Below, piece by piece: positions 40,918 to 49,238 of a DNA stretch of 64,000 nt; the stretch's first letter is position 1; the number at the start of each line of letters is the position of its first letter. Made by a program: the position numbers and the translations under genes. The DNA comes from Ilumatobacteraceae bacterium (GTDB taxonomy: Bacteria > Actinomycetota > Acidimicrobiia > Acidimicrobiales > Ilumatobacteraceae): contig JAWPMO010000001.1 of assembly GCA_033344875.1 (NCBI GenBank), forward strand, positions 3,807,595 through 3,871,594, written 5' to 3'. The notes under the pieces are model-generated. The model ran no database searches. It saw only the letters and a program-made list of their open reading frames with translations, and was not told where the DNA came from.

Positions 40918-42132
40918 ATGCGTCGCGTTGCTGTCATCTCCCTCCACACGTCACCGCTGCTGCAGCCCGGGTCGGGCGACAGCGGCGGCATGAACGTGTA
41001 CGTGCGAGAGATGGTCTCGTCGTTGTCGCAGGCCGGGCTCGAGTGCACCACGTACACCCGGGCGGATCGTGACGACCTGCCGCCCGAGGTCTGGGTCGAG
41101 CCCAACCACCGTGTGGTCTACATCGAGGCAGGTCCCCACCACCTCCCGAAAGAAGCGCTGCCCGAGATCGTCGACGAGTTCACCGACCGGGTGCTCGAAG
41201 ATCTCGCCCGCAACGGTGGCGCCGACGTGGTGCACGCCAATTACTGGCTGAGCGGCGTCGTCGCCCACCGGATCAAACACGAGCTCGACATCCCGTTCGT
41301 CTCCACGTTCCACACGTTGGCGCGCGTCAAGGCCGAGGGCGGCGACCCCGAACCGGGTTGGCGCGACCGTGCCGAGGCCGAGCTGATCAATTGCGCCGAC
41401 GCGATCTGCGTCAGCTGCGTCGAAGAAGAGCAGCAGTTCCGGCGGCTCTACGGCGACCCGCAGGGGCAGATCGAGATCGTCGCGCCCGGCGTCGAGCACG
41501 CATTCTTCGCCCCGGGCGACCAGGGCGGGGCGCGAGCCGCGCTCGACCTGCCGGCCGATGTCCCGGTGATACTGTTCGTCGGACGGATCCAGCCGCTGAA
41601 GGGTCCCGACGTCGCGATCCGGGCGCTGCACGCGCTCGGTCGGTCCGACGCCCTGCTCCTCGTGGTCGGCGGTGCCAGTGGGTCCGACGGCGACACCGAG
41701 ATCGCACGCGCGCACCAGCTCGTCGACGAACTCGGCCTGCACGACCAGGTCCGGTTCGTGCCGCCCCAACCGCACCACATCCTGTCGACGTACTACCGGT
41801 CCGCCGACGTGGTCGTCGTGCCCAGCCGCAGCGAGAGCTTCGGGCTCGTGGCGCTCGAAGCGGCGGCGTGCGGCATCCCCGTCGTCGCGAGCGCCGTCGG
41901 CGGTTTGCTGTCGCTGGTCGACGACGGCGAGACCGGTTTCCTGATCCCCGACCGCGACCCCACCCGGTTCGCCAAGGCGATCGGGCAGATCCTCGACGAA
42001 CCGCTGCTCGCGGCGTCGATGTCGCAGGCGTCGGCCGATCGTGCGGCTCGGTACACGTGGGGCTTCGCCGCAGCCCGCCTGCGTCGCCTGTACTCCGACC
42101 TGACCGCCCGTCAACTCGTCCTCGGTGAGTGA
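40918..42132 (+). CDS. mshA: D-inositol-3-phosphate glycosyltransferase (mycothiol synthesis)
   Basis: A 404-residue GT-B glycosyltransferase (GT4). The N-terminus RRVAVISLHTSPLLQPGSGD followed by SGGMNVYVREM is diagnostic of MshA, which joins UDP-GlcNAc to 1L-myo-inositol-1-phosphate in the first step of mycothiol synthesis. The nucleotide-sugar region is SRSESFGLVALEAAACGIPV with the E-x7-E motif, and VGRIQPLKGPDVAIRAL is the phosphate loop. TAGCGT lies 11 nt before the ATG at 40918, making it the preferred start over 40885. A YbjN-type gene follows, as at mycobacterial mshA loci. Confidence 0.92.
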   Translation: MRRVAVISLHTSPLLQPGSGDSGGMNVYVREMVSSLSQAGLECTTYTRADRDDLPPEVWVEPNHRVVYIEAGPHHLPKEALPEIVDEFTDRVLEDLARNGGADVVHANYWLSGVVAHRIKHELDIPFVSTFHTLARVKAEGGDPEPGWRDRAEAELINCADAICVSCVEEEQQFRRLYGDPQGQIEIVAPGVEHAFFAPGDQGGARAALDLPADVPVILFVGRIQPLKGPDVAIRALHALGRSDALLLVVGGASGSDGDTEIARAHQLVDELGLHDQVRFVPPQPHHILSTYYRSADVVVVPSRSESFGLVALEAAACGIPVVASAVGGLLSLVDDGETGFLIPDRDPTRFAKAIGQILDEPLLAASMSQASADRAARYTWGFAAARLRRLYSDLTARQLVLGE

Positions 42133-42153
42133 CCGGCCGCTGATGGTGCCGGC

Positions 42154-42630
42154 GTGACCGACCTCCACGCGGGCGAACGTCTCGGCGACCTGCGTCGACG
42201 GATCGACGGATGGCTCGACGAGTTCGCCGACGGCAATCCGATGATCGCTGCGGTCGACCGGGGGACCAGCGACGACACGTCGTTCGGTGAACCGCGCTGG
42301 TACGTGCGGATGATCGGCGAGGAGAAGGACTTCACCACCGTGTGGTTGACGCTCGGCCAGCGGATGTTGCGGTACGAGACCTACGTCATGCCGGCCCCCG
42401 AGGAGAACCAGGCCGAGGTCATGGAGTTCGTCCTGCGTCGCAACGACCAACTCGTCGGCGCCCACTTCTCGGTCGGCGCCGAAGACGCGCTCTACCTGCG
42501 GGGTGAACTTCCCGACATCGCGGTCACCGCCGACGAGATCGACCGCGTGCTCGGCACGGTGTACACGACGGTCGAGGCGACGTTCCGGCCGCTGTTGCGC
42601 CTGGCGTTCGCCAGCCGGTTCTCGGGCTGA
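42154..42630 (+). CDS. YbjN-like conserved protein downstream of mshA
   Basis: A 158-residue protein with a chaperone-like alpha/beta layout: WYVRMIGEEKDFTTVWLTLG, LRYETYVMPAPEENQAEVME and LYLRGELPDIAVTADEID. The placement after mshA and these blocks match the YbjN/type III secretion-chaperone-like protein found next to mshA in mycobacteria (Rv0487, as I recall). Its function is not established. The start is a GTG at 42154, 21 bp after mshA. Confidence 0.75.
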   Translation: MTDLHAGERLGDLRRRIDGWLDEFADGNPMIAAVDRGTSDDTSFGEPRWYVRMIGEEKDFTTVWLTLGQRMLRYETYVMPAPEENQAEVMEFVLRRNDQLVGAHFSVGAEDALYLRGELPDIAVTADEIDRVLGTVYTTVEATFRPLLRLAFASRFSG

Positions 42631-42667
42631 TTTCCCCTTCCCACTGCTCGTTCCCCCCACTCGACAC

Positions 42668-42714
42668 GTCCGGGTGGCGGATCGGGGAAGTCGGAAACTC
42701 CGTGCCACCCGGAC
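42668..42714 (+). terminator. 11-bp hairpin with large loop
   Basis: GTCCGGGTGGC (42668-42678) pairs perfectly with GCCACCCGGAC (42704-42714), over a 25-nt loop, between the YbjN-like gene and proC. It may terminate the mshA unit. Confidence 0.5.
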
Positions 42715-42748
42715 ACTCGCGTGGGTTCGCCGGCCGGGGCTCGGGGGT

Positions 42749-42754
42749 TAGCGT
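42749..42754 (+). promoter_or_regulatory. Leaderless -10 box TAGCGT
   Basis: TAGCGT is 7 nt before the ATG of proC at 42762. Confidence 0.5.
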
Positions 42755-42761
42755 TGGGCGG

Positions 42762-43553
42762 ATGTCGTTCGAGTTGGTGGTCGTCGGTGGCGGGAACATG
42801 GGGGCAGCACTGCTCGGTGGGATGCTCGAATCCGGCATCGCCGATCCGGCGACCACGGCCGTCGTCGAACCATTCGACGCCCGTCGAGCCGAGCTGACCG
42901 AACGGTTCCCCGGGGTGACCGTGGTCGCGGACATGCCGGCGTGCACGTCGGCGATCCTCGCGGTCAAGCCGCCCGACATCACGACGGTCGCCGCCGCGGC
43001 GGTCGCGGCCGGAGCCCGTCGCGTCCTCTCGGTCGCCGCCGGTGTGACGACGACGACGATCGCCGCCGCGACCGGATCGGGCGTCGCCGTGTTGCGCACG
43101 ATGCCGAACACCCCGGCGCTGGTCGGACAGGGTGTGTCGGCGCTCTGCGGCGCAGAGGGCACCTCCGACGACGACCTCGATTGGGCCGAGAACGCGCTGC
43201 GCGGCGTCGGGCTCGTCGTCCGGGTGGCCGAGAGCCAGCTCGACGCCGTGACGGGGCTGACCGGTTCGGGCCCGGCGTACCTGTTCCTCGTCGCCGAGGC
43301 GCTCATGGACGCCGGCGTCGTCGCCGGCCTGCCACGGGCCGCGGCCGAGCAGATGGTCGCCCAACTGCTCGTGGGCTCGGCCGCGTTGCTCGCCGAACGC
43401 GGCAAACCGGCCGACCTCCGAGCGATGGTGACCTCGCCCGGCGGCACCACCGCAGCCGGGGTCCGAGTGCTCGAAGAACGGTCGGTTCGAGCCGCGTTGA
43501 TCGACGCGGTGCAGGCCGCGACCGAGCGAAGTCGCGAGCTCGGCGCCGAGTGA
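42762..43553 (+). CDS. proC: Pyrroline-5-carboxylate reductase
   Basis: A 263-residue NAD(P)H-dependent enzyme that makes proline from 1-pyrroline-5-carboxylate. The Rossmann motif is VVVGGGNMGAALLGGM, the central blocks are AVKPPDI and TMPNTPALVGQGVSALC, and the C-terminal signature is TGLTGSGPAYLFLVAEALMD followed by VTSPGGTTAAGVRVLE. All family motifs are present. The ATG at 42762 is supported by the TAGCGT box; an upstream in-frame start overlaps the terminator. Confidence 0.95.
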   Translation: MSFELVVVGGGNMGAALLGGMLESGIADPATTAVVEPFDARRAELTERFPGVTVVADMPACTSAILAVKPPDITTVAAAAVAAGARRVLSVAAGVTTTTIAAATGSGVAVLRTMPNTPALVGQGVSALCGAEGTSDDDLDWAENALRGVGLVVRVAESQLDAVTGLTGSGPAYLFLVAEALMDAGVVAGLPRAAAEQMVAQLLVGSAALLAERGKPADLRAMVTSPGGTTAAGVRVLEERSVRAALIDAVQAATERSRELGAE

Positions 43554-43649
43554 CCGCGAGAAGAATCTTGGTGTGACACTTTTCTCACCAGGTTCCGTGC
43601 CCTACAGTGATCTCTGGTAAGCGCATCGGCGAGAGCTGGTCGCGCTGCA

Positions 43650-43682
43650 GGGCCGGTGCCATCGGGGGGTTGGCACCGGCCC
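43650..43682 (+). terminator. Strong 11-bp hairpin
   Basis: GGGCCGGTGCC (43650-43660) pairs perfectly with GGCACCGGCCC (43672-43682) over an 11-nt loop containing GGGGGG. It may terminate proC or a small RNA. Confidence 0.65.
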
Positions 43683-43753
43683 TCACACTTCTCCGGGGCG
43701 CCGATCACAGCGTGATCACAGCGTTCGGCGGGTGCGGTCGGCAGGCTCGTGGG

Positions 43754-43759
43754 TAGCGT
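43754..43759 (+). promoter_or_regulatory. Leaderless -10 box TAGCGT
   Basis: TAGCGT is 7 nt before the GTG at 43767 and decides that start over the upstream GTG at 43749. Confidence 0.5.
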
Positions 43760-43766
43760 CGGCGGC

Positions 43767-44639
43767 GTGACCCGCTTCGACTCCGTGTCGTTCCTGACCG
43801 ATTACGGCACCGCCGACGAGTTCGTCGGCGTGGTCAAGTCGGTCATTCGCGACCTCGCCCCGCACGTCGGCGTCGTCGACCTGACGCACGAGATCCCGCC
43901 GTTCGACGTCCGAGCCGGATCGCTCGCCCTCGCTCGATGCATCGGGTACGTGCCGTCGGGTGTGGTCCTCGGCGTCGTCGACCCGGGCGTCGGCACCCAG
44001 CGTCGAGCCGTGGCGATCGAGGTCGCCGATGGTGCCGGCGTGGTGATCGGCCCCGACAACGGACTGCTCGCACCGGCGGTGGCGATGGCAGGTGGGGCCG
44101 AGCGTGCGTTCGAACTCACCAACCCCGAGTACCAGCTGCAGGCCGCCGGAGCGACGTTCGCCGGTCGTGACGTGTTCGGTCCGGCGGCGGCACACGTCTG
44201 CAACGGCGTCGACCTCGCCGAACTCGGGCCCGAGGTCGATCCGGTGCTGCTGCTCCCCGGCACGGTGCCGCTGTCGCGCCTGGAGGACGACGAGCTGATC
44301 GCCGAGGTGCTGTGGGTCGACCGGTTCGGCAATGCACAGCTCAACGTCGGGCCCGATGACCTGCCACCGACGTGGGGTCGTCAACTCCAGGTCCGGATCG
44401 GGATGCCGACCGACCCGTCGGGCGTCACCGCCCGACGCGCCGTGCGAGCGTCGCACTTCGCCGAGCTCACCGGTGGGGCCGTCGGCCTGGTACTCGACTC
44501 GTACGGCATGCTGGCGGTCGCGATCGATCAACGGTCGGCCGCCGACGAACTCGGACTCGCCGCCGGCGACCAGGTCGTCATCGTGGCGCTCGACGACGAC
44601 CCGCCCGTCGAGACGCCGGTGGCCTTCGGCCGACGCTGA
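43767..44639 (+). CDS. SAM hydrolase (DUF62, adenosyl-halide-synthase-like)
   Basis: A 290-residue protein of the DUF62 family, related to fluorinase and chlorinase but usually hydrolysing S-adenosylmethionine to adenosine and methionine with a hydroxide. SVSFLTDYGTADEFVGVVKS, DLTHEIPPFDVRAG, GVVDPGVGTQRRAVAI and the RDVFGPAAAHVCNG block are the family's core. The C-terminal domain (VDRFGNAQLNV, LVLDSYGMLAVAI) completes it. No halogenase-specific feature could be assigned by eye. The GTG at 43767 follows a TAGCGT box. Confidence 0.85.
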   Translation: MTRFDSVSFLTDYGTADEFVGVVKSVIRDLAPHVGVVDLTHEIPPFDVRAGSLALARCIGYVPSGVVLGVVDPGVGTQRRAVAIEVADGAGVVIGPDNGLLAPAVAMAGGAERAFELTNPEYQLQAAGATFAGRDVFGPAAAHVCNGVDLAELGPEVDPVLLLPGTVPLSRLEDDELIAEVLWVDRFGNAQLNVGPDDLPPTWGRQLQVRIGMPTDPSGVTARRAVRASHFAELTGGAVGLVLDSYGMLAVAIDQRSAADELGLAAGDQVVIVALDDDPPVETPVAFGRR

Positions 44640-44650
44640 ACGTCGCCGGA

Positions 44651-44656
44651 TAGCCT
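44651..44656 (+). promoter_or_regulatory. Leaderless -10 box TAGCCT
   Basis: TAGCCT is 6 nt before the ATG at 44663 of a 27-codon gene. Confidence 0.5.
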
Positions 44657-44662
44657 GACCCC

Positions 44663-44746
44663 ATGCGCCCAGCAACCACCTTGACCCTCGGCCTGCTGCT
44701 CGCGGCGATCCTCGTGGCCGGGGTGATCTCGCTCGTCCGACTCTGA
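44663..44746 (+). CDS. 27-residue single-helix membrane microprotein (candidate)
   Basis: The frame reads MRPATTLTLGLLLAAILVAG and continues VISLVRL: one membrane helix with basic ends and a stop. It has its own TAGCCT box 6 nt before the ATG, the same spacing as real leaderless genes nearby, which argues for expression. It sits between the SAM hydrolase and the acyl-CoA ligase. No homolog is known to me. Confidence 0.55.
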   Translation: MRPATTLTLGLLLAAILVAGVISLVRL

Positions 44747-44760
44747 GCGCCCCGGCGGAG

Positions 44761-44766
44761 TACGCT
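44761..44766 (+). promoter_or_regulatory. Leaderless -10 box TACGCT
   Basis: TACGCT is 7 nt before the GTG at 44774. Confidence 0.45.
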
Positions 44767-44773
44767 GCCGACG

Positions 44774-46300
44774 GTGGGGTCAGAGTCGGAGGGAATGAAC
44801 ATCGCGCGGTTGATCGAGCCGCACCCGGCCGACCGTGTCGCGCTGATCTCCCGGAACCGGGAGACGACCTACGGCCAGCTCCGTGATCAGACCGATCGTG
44901 TCCGTGGCGGGCTGATCGCCCAGGGGATCCGATCCGGTGACCGTGTCGTGATCCTCTGCGAGAACAATCGGTACTTCGTGGTGTCGTACCTGGCCGTCGT
45001 CGGCCTCGGCGCGATCGCCGTCCCGCTCAATCCGTCGAGCCCGGCCCCCGAGATCGAGCGCGAACTCGTCGCCGTCCGCCCGGCGGCGGCCATCATCGGT
45101 CCGGCTTCCGTCGCCGCCTGGCGGGCGATCGATGCCGAGCGGGTGCCGTCGCTGCGGACCGTGGTGCGGGCCGAGGGCGAGACCGGGCCCGGTGAGGTCT
45201 CGATGACGGCGCTGCTCGAATCGGATCCGTCGCCCGTCGTCGACGTCGACGGCGACCACATCGCCGTCATGATGTTCACGAGTGGCACGGCCGGGTCGCC
45301 TCGCGCCGCGATGTTGAGCCACGCCAACCTGATCAGCAACATCGAACAAGACGTCACGGCGCTCGATCACACACGCGCCGGCGATGTGGTCTACGGGGTG
45401 TTGCCGCTCTTCCACATCTTCGGCCTGAACGTCGTGTTGGGCGTGTCGTTCACCGTCGGTGCCACCGTGTTGCTCGTGCAGCGCTTCGATCCGGCCACCG
45501 CCGTCGAGTCGATCGTGCAGCGGCGCGTCACCGTCGTGCCCGGCGCCCCGTCCATGTGGGTCGCGTTCAGCCACTTCGACGAGTTGCCCGACGACTCGTT
45601 CGCCACGGTCCGGCTCGCGTTGTCGGGCGCCGCGCGGCTGCCGAAGGCCGTGTCCGACAAGATGCGCGAACGGTTCGACGTGTCGATCTACGAGGGCTAC
45701 GGCCTCACGGAGGCGTCGCCGGTCGTGACGAGTTCGGCCGGTCTCGAGTGCCGACCGGGATCGGTGGGTCGGCTGCTCGTCGGTCAGGAGATGCGTCTGG
45801 TCGGCGACGACGGCGACGACGTCCCCGTCGGTGACGCCGGCGAGATCTGGGTGCGCGGCGCCAACGTGTTCCACGGCTACTTCGAGGAGCCCGAGGCCAC
45901 CGCCAAGGTCCTCGTCGACGGCTGGCTGATCACCGGCGACATCGGCATGGTCGACGACGACGGCTACCTGTACCTGGTCGATCGGGCCAAGGACCTCATC
46001 ATCGTGTCGGGCTTCAACGTGTTCCCTGCCGAGGTCGAAGAGGTGTTGCAGAGCCACCCGGCGATCGCCGAGGTCGGCGTGCTGGGTGTCCCGCACCCGC
46101 ATCAGGGCGAAGCCGTCAAGGCGTTCGCGGTCCTGGCCCCCGGCCACGACATCGACGAAGACAGCCTCATCGACTACGCCCGCGACTATCTCGCCCGGTA
46201 CAAGTGCCCGACCAAGGTGATCTTCGTCGACCAACTGCCGCGCAATGCCGCCGGCAAGCTCGTGCGACGTGAGCTCGAAGGCACGGTGCTCGGTTCCTGA
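44774..46300 (+). CDS. Long-chain acyl-CoA ligase (AMP-forming)
   Basis: A 508-residue adenylate-forming enzyme that activates a carboxylic acid, likely a fatty acid, as an acyl-AMP and then an acyl-CoA. Motifs in order: VMMFTSGTAGSPRAAMLSH (P-loop), YEGYGLTEASPVV, GDIGMVDDDGYLYLVDRAKD, GFNVFPAEVEEVL and the catalytic-lysine end PRNAAGKLVRREL. The chain length of the substrate cannot be judged. The GTG at 44774 follows a TACGCT box; the ATG at 44795, with GGAGGG just before it, is the alternative start. Confidence 0.88.
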   Translation: MGSESEGMNIARLIEPHPADRVALISRNRETTYGQLRDQTDRVRGGLIAQGIRSGDRVVILCENNRYFVVSYLAVVGLGAIAVPLNPSSPAPEIERELVAVRPAAAIIGPASVAAWRAIDAERVPSLRTVVRAEGETGPGEVSMTALLESDPSPVVDVDGDHIAVMMFTSGTAGSPRAAMLSHANLISNIEQDVTALDHTRAGDVVYGVLPLFHIFGLNVVLGVSFTVGATVLLVQRFDPATAVESIVQRRVTVVPGAPSMWVAFSHFDELPDDSFATVRLALSGAARLPKAVSDKMRERFDVSIYEGYGLTEASPVVTSSAGLECRPGSVGRLLVGQEMRLVGDDGDDVPVGDAGEIWVRGANVFHGYFEEPEATAKVLVDGWLITGDIGMVDDDGYLYLVDRAKDLIIVSGFNVFPAEVEEVLQSHPAIAEVGVLGVPHPHQGEAVKAFAVLAPGHDIDEDSLIDYARDYLARYKCPTKVIFVDQLPRNAAGKLVRRELEGTVLGS

Positions 46301-46337
46301 CCGAGGTCGACACAGGGCGTCGGCCGACCGTCCGCCT

Positions 46338-46355
46338 TTGTGAAATCGTGCACAA
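46338..46355 (+). promoter_or_regulatory. Rex operator
   Basis: TTGTGAAATCGTGCACAA differs from the Rex consensus (TTGTGAA-N4-TTCACAA) at a single base. It lies just upstream of the rex -10 box, so Rex probably represses its own gene. Confidence 0.85.
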
Positions 46356-46361
46356 GGGTTC

Positions 46362-46367
46362 TAGGCT
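46362..46367 (+). promoter_or_regulatory. -10 box TAGGCT of rex
   Basis: TAGGCT is 8 nt before the rex ATG and 7 bp after the operator. Confidence 0.55.
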
Positions 46368-46375
46368 GTTCGTCG

Positions 46376-47086
46376 ATGCCCCCACACCGCACGCGTCGCA
46401 GGATTCCCGAGGCCACGGTCGCCCGGCTGCCCGTGTACCTGCAGATCCTGATCGAGCAGTCGGAGAGCGGCGTCGAGAGCGTGTCGTCGGAGGGCCTCGC
46501 CGAACTCGCCGGCGTGAATGCGGCCAAGGTCCGCAAGGACCTCAGCTACCTCGGCAGCTACGGCACCCGCGGGGTCGGCTACGAGGTCGAGTACCTCGTG
46601 TTCCAGATCCGACGTGAACTCGGCCTCGACCACGAGTGGCCCGTCGTCATCGTCGGCGCCGGCAACCTCGGTCAGGCCCTGGCCGGCTACGGCGGTTTCA
46701 ACGGTCGCGGTTTCCCGGTCGCGGGCATGGTCGACGTCGACCCGGCCAAGGTCGACACGGTCGTCGCCGGCGTTCGGGTCCGCCCACTCGACGAACTCCC
46801 CAAGATCGTCGGCGCCGGCGGTATCTCGATCGGTGTGATCGCCACGCCGCCGGGGGCAGCGCAAGACGCCGCCGACCGACTGATCGCCGCCGGCGTCACC
46901 AGCATCTTGAACTTCGCACCGATGGTGCTGTCGGTGCCGTCGACGATCTCGGTCCGCAAGGTCGACCTCGCCGTCGAACTGCAGATCCTGACCTATCACG
47001 AGCAGCGCAAGGCGAGTGCCGCTCCGCGCAACGCCGACCAGGTTCACCCGTTCTCCGCCGACCGCCAGCGCGGTGCGACAGCGTAG
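46376..47086 (+). CDS. rex: Redox-sensing transcriptional repressor Rex
   Basis: A 236-residue NADH sensor. The N-terminal winged helix contains LAELAGVNAAKVRKDLSYLG and GTRGVGYEVEYLV; the Rossmann domain begins VVIVGAGNLGQALAGYGGF; and residues GVIATPPGAAQDAADRLIAAG and ILNFAP are typical of the family. NADH binding releases DNA, linking respiration state to target genes. It lies directly upstream of hemA, the arrangement seen in Streptomyces, so heme synthesis is probably in its regulon. The ATG at 46376 has both an operator and a -10 box. Confidence 0.95.
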   Translation: MPPHRTRRRIPEATVARLPVYLQILIEQSESGVESVSSEGLAELAGVNAAKVRKDLSYLGSYGTRGVGYEVEYLVFQIRRELGLDHEWPVVIVGAGNLGQALAGYGGFNGRGFPVAGMVDVDPAKVDTVVAGVRVRPLDELPKIVGAGGISIGVIATPPGAAQDAADRLIAAGVTSILNFAPMVLSVPSTISVRKVDLAVELQILTYHEQRKASAAPRNADQVHPFSADRQRGATA

Positions 47087-47089
47087 GCT
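47084..47089 (+). promoter_or_regulatory. -10 box TAGGCT of hemA
   Basis: TAGGCT is 9 nt before the hemA ATG at 47099, partly within the end of rex. Confidence 0.45.
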
Positions 47090-47098
47090 GGACTGGTC

Positions 47099-48355
47099 AT
47101 GTCGATCCTCGCCATCGGAGTCAATCACCGCAGCGGGCCGCTGAGCGTGCTCGAGCGGGTGACGCTCGCTCCCGACGAGGTGGCCAAGGCCGTCGAGGGG
47201 CTCGCCCAGCTCGACAACATCCGCGAAGCCGTCGTGCTGAGCACGTGCAACCGCACCGAGATCTACGCCGTCACCGAGAAGTTCCACGGGGCGTACGCCG
47301 ACATCCGTGACTTCCTGTGCAACCTCGGCGACATCTCCGCCGACGAACTCCATCCGCACCTGTTCTCGCAGCACGACGACGCCGCCGTGATGCACCTGTT
47401 CGAAGTCGCTGCCGGGCTCGACTCCGCCGTCGTCGGCGAGTCCGAGATCCTCGGGCAGCTGCGCCAGGCCTGGGAGGTCGCCCAGCGTGAGGGTGGCGCC
47501 CGCACGACCCTCAACCTCCTGTTCCGCCACGCGGTCGAGGTCGGCAAGCGGGCACGGACCGAAACGGCGATCGCACGTGGGACCGCATCGGTCAGCCATG
47601 CCGCCGTCGAGATGGCCGTCGAACACCACGGTTCGATCAGCGGTCGCAACGTCGCCCTCGTCGGAGCCGGCGCCATGGGCGAAGGCATCGCCGTCGCACT
47701 GCGCGGCGCCGGCGTCGGTGACGTGCTGGTCGTCAACCGTTCACCCGAGCGTGGCCGGGCACTGGCCGAGCGCATCGACGGCAGCGCACTCGGTATCGAC
47801 CGGTTGTCCGAGGCGCTCGATGCCAGCGACGTCGTCCTGACCTCCACCGGTTCGGGCGAACCGATCATCACCGCCGATCTCGTGCGCGATCTCGACCGGG
47901 GCGGCCGCCCGCTGCTGTTCGTCGACATCGCCGTTCCCCGCGACGTCGCACCCGACGTCGCCGAGCTGGCGGGTGTCACGGTGCTCGACCTCGACGACCT
48001 GAGCACCTGGGCCGACCGCGGTCGGGCCGAACGGCTGGCCGAGGTCGATCGCGTGACCGCCATCGTGAGCGAAGAGGTCGAACGCTTCGAGCTGCAGTCG
48101 GCAGCGCTCCAGGCCGCACCGCTCGTGTCCTCACTGCGTGAGCGGGCCGAGGCACTCCGAGCCGCCGAACTCGAGCGGCACGCCAAGCGGCTCAGCCAGC
48201 TCGACGATCAGCAGCGTGAGACGGTCGACATCATCACCCGGGGCCTCGTCGCCAAGTTGTTGCACGAACCGTCGGTTCGCTTGCGCAACCAGGCGGGTAC
48301 GCCGCAGGGTGAGCGGAACGCGGCGGCGGTCGCCGACCTCTTCGACCTCGGCTGA
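47099..48355 (+). CDS. hemA: Glutamyl-tRNA reductase
   Basis: A 418-residue enzyme reducing Glu-tRNA to glutamate-1-semialdehyde, the first committed step of C5-type tetrapyrrole synthesis. The catalytic cysteine is in VVLSTCNRTEIYAVTE; GESEILGQLRQAWEVAQREG is the tRNA/active-site block; and the NADPH Rossmann motif is ALVGAGAMGEGIAVALRGAG. The C-terminal dimerisation helices end RNAAAVADLFDLG. It leads the hemA-hemC-hemD run. Confidence 0.96.
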   Translation: MSILAIGVNHRSGPLSVLERVTLAPDEVAKAVEGLAQLDNIREAVVLSTCNRTEIYAVTEKFHGAYADIRDFLCNLGDISADELHPHLFSQHDDAAVMHLFEVAAGLDSAVVGESEILGQLRQAWEVAQREGGARTTLNLLFRHAVEVGKRARTETAIARGTASVSHAAVEMAVEHHGSISGRNVALVGAGAMGEGIAVALRGAGVGDVLVVNRSPERGRALAERIDGSALGIDRLSEALDASDVVLTSTGSGEPIITADLVRDLDRGGRPLLFVDIAVPRDVAPDVAELAGVTVLDLDDLSTWADRGRAERLAEVDRVTAIVSEEVERFELQSAALQAAPLVSSLRERAEALRAAELERHAKRLSQLDDQQRETVDIITRGLVAKLLHEPSVRLRNQAGTPQGERNAAAVADLFDLG

Positions 48356-48361
48356 CCGACC

Positions 48362-49237
48362 GTGATCCGCATCGCGACCCGCGGGAGCCGTCAGGCGCTG
48401 ACCCAGGCGACGGCCGTCGCCGACCAACTCGTCGTCGCCGGCCATGAGACCGAGATCGTGATCATCGACACCGTCGGTGACCGATCGCAGGCGACGAACG
48501 TGCCGCTGCACTCGATCGGCGGCCAGGGCGTGTTCGTCAAAGAGGTGCAGCAGGCCGTGCTCGACGGCCGAGCCGACGTGGCGGTGCACTCCGCGAAAGA
48601 TCTGCCGACCACTCCGACACCGGGTCTGGTCATCGGCGCGTTCACGCAGCGTCGTTCGGCCGCCGACGCGTTGATCGGTCGGTCGCTCGTCGACCTGCCG
48701 TCGGGCGCCACCGTCGCGACCGGTTCGGTGCGTCGCCGTGCCCAGCTGGCCCGGGCGCGGCCCGATCTGGAGTTCGTCGAACTCCGCGGCAACATCCCCA
48801 CACGACTCGAGAAGGTGCCCGACGGTGGCTCCGTCGTGATGGCCGTGGCGGCGCTCGAGGTGCTCGACATGACCGATCGCATCGCCGACGTCCTCGACAC
48901 GGCCGAGTTCGTGCCCGCCGTCGGCCAGGGTTGCGTCGCCGTCGAGTGTCGCTCCCGCGACGGCAAGGTGCTCGATTCGCTCGCCGGTATCGACGATCCC
49001 GACACGCGCCACGAGGTCGCCGTCGAGCGGGCGTTCATGGCCGAGCTCGGGTCGGGGTGTTCGCTGCCGATCGGTGCGCACGTCGACCACCGGCGGCTGT
49101 TCACGTTCCTGGCCAACTTCGACACCGGGGTGACGGTCTCCGACACGATCGAACTGTCCGACGACGACCTCGAGGCCGACATCGCGACTGCACGTCGGGC
49201 CGCCGTCGAGGCGCACGAGCACGTTTCGGGTCGGTGA
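48362..49237 (+). CDS. hemC: Porphobilinogen deaminase (hydroxymethylbilane synthase)
   Basis: A 291-residue enzyme that joins four porphobilinogens. IRIATRGSRQALTQATAV, SKxxx-like HSAKDLPTTPTPGLVIG, NIPTRLEKV and VGQGCVAVECRSRDGK are standard. The dipyrromethane-cofactor cysteine is in RAFMAELGSGCSLPIGAH. The GTG is 6 bp after hemA. Slightly short compared with E. coli (313) at the C-terminus, but all catalytic parts are present. Confidence 0.95.
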   Translation: MIRIATRGSRQALTQATAVADQLVVAGHETEIVIIDTVGDRSQATNVPLHSIGGQGVFVKEVQQAVLDGRADVAVHSAKDLPTTPTPGLVIGAFTQRRSAADALIGRSLVDLPSGATVATGSVRRRAQLARARPDLEFVELRGNIPTRLEKVPDGGSVVMAVAALEVLDMTDRIADVLDTAEFVPAVGQGCVAVECRSRDGKVLDSLAGIDDPDTRHEVAVERAFMAELGSGCSLPIGAHVDHRRLFTFLANFDTGVTVSDTIELSDDDLEADIATARRAAVEAHEHVSGR

Positions 49238-49238
49238 G

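Larger units (their letters stand above)
43554..43766 (+). other. Intergenic region, possible small RNA
   Basis: A 213-bp gap after proC. It contains a TACAGT -10-like box (43603-43608) and then, about 40 bp on, the hairpin at 43650-43682, so a short transcript of about 70 nt ending at the stem is possible. GTGTGACACTTTTCTCACC lies upstream of the box at 43571-43589. No -35 element is clear and no reading frame is convincing. Confidence 0.35.
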
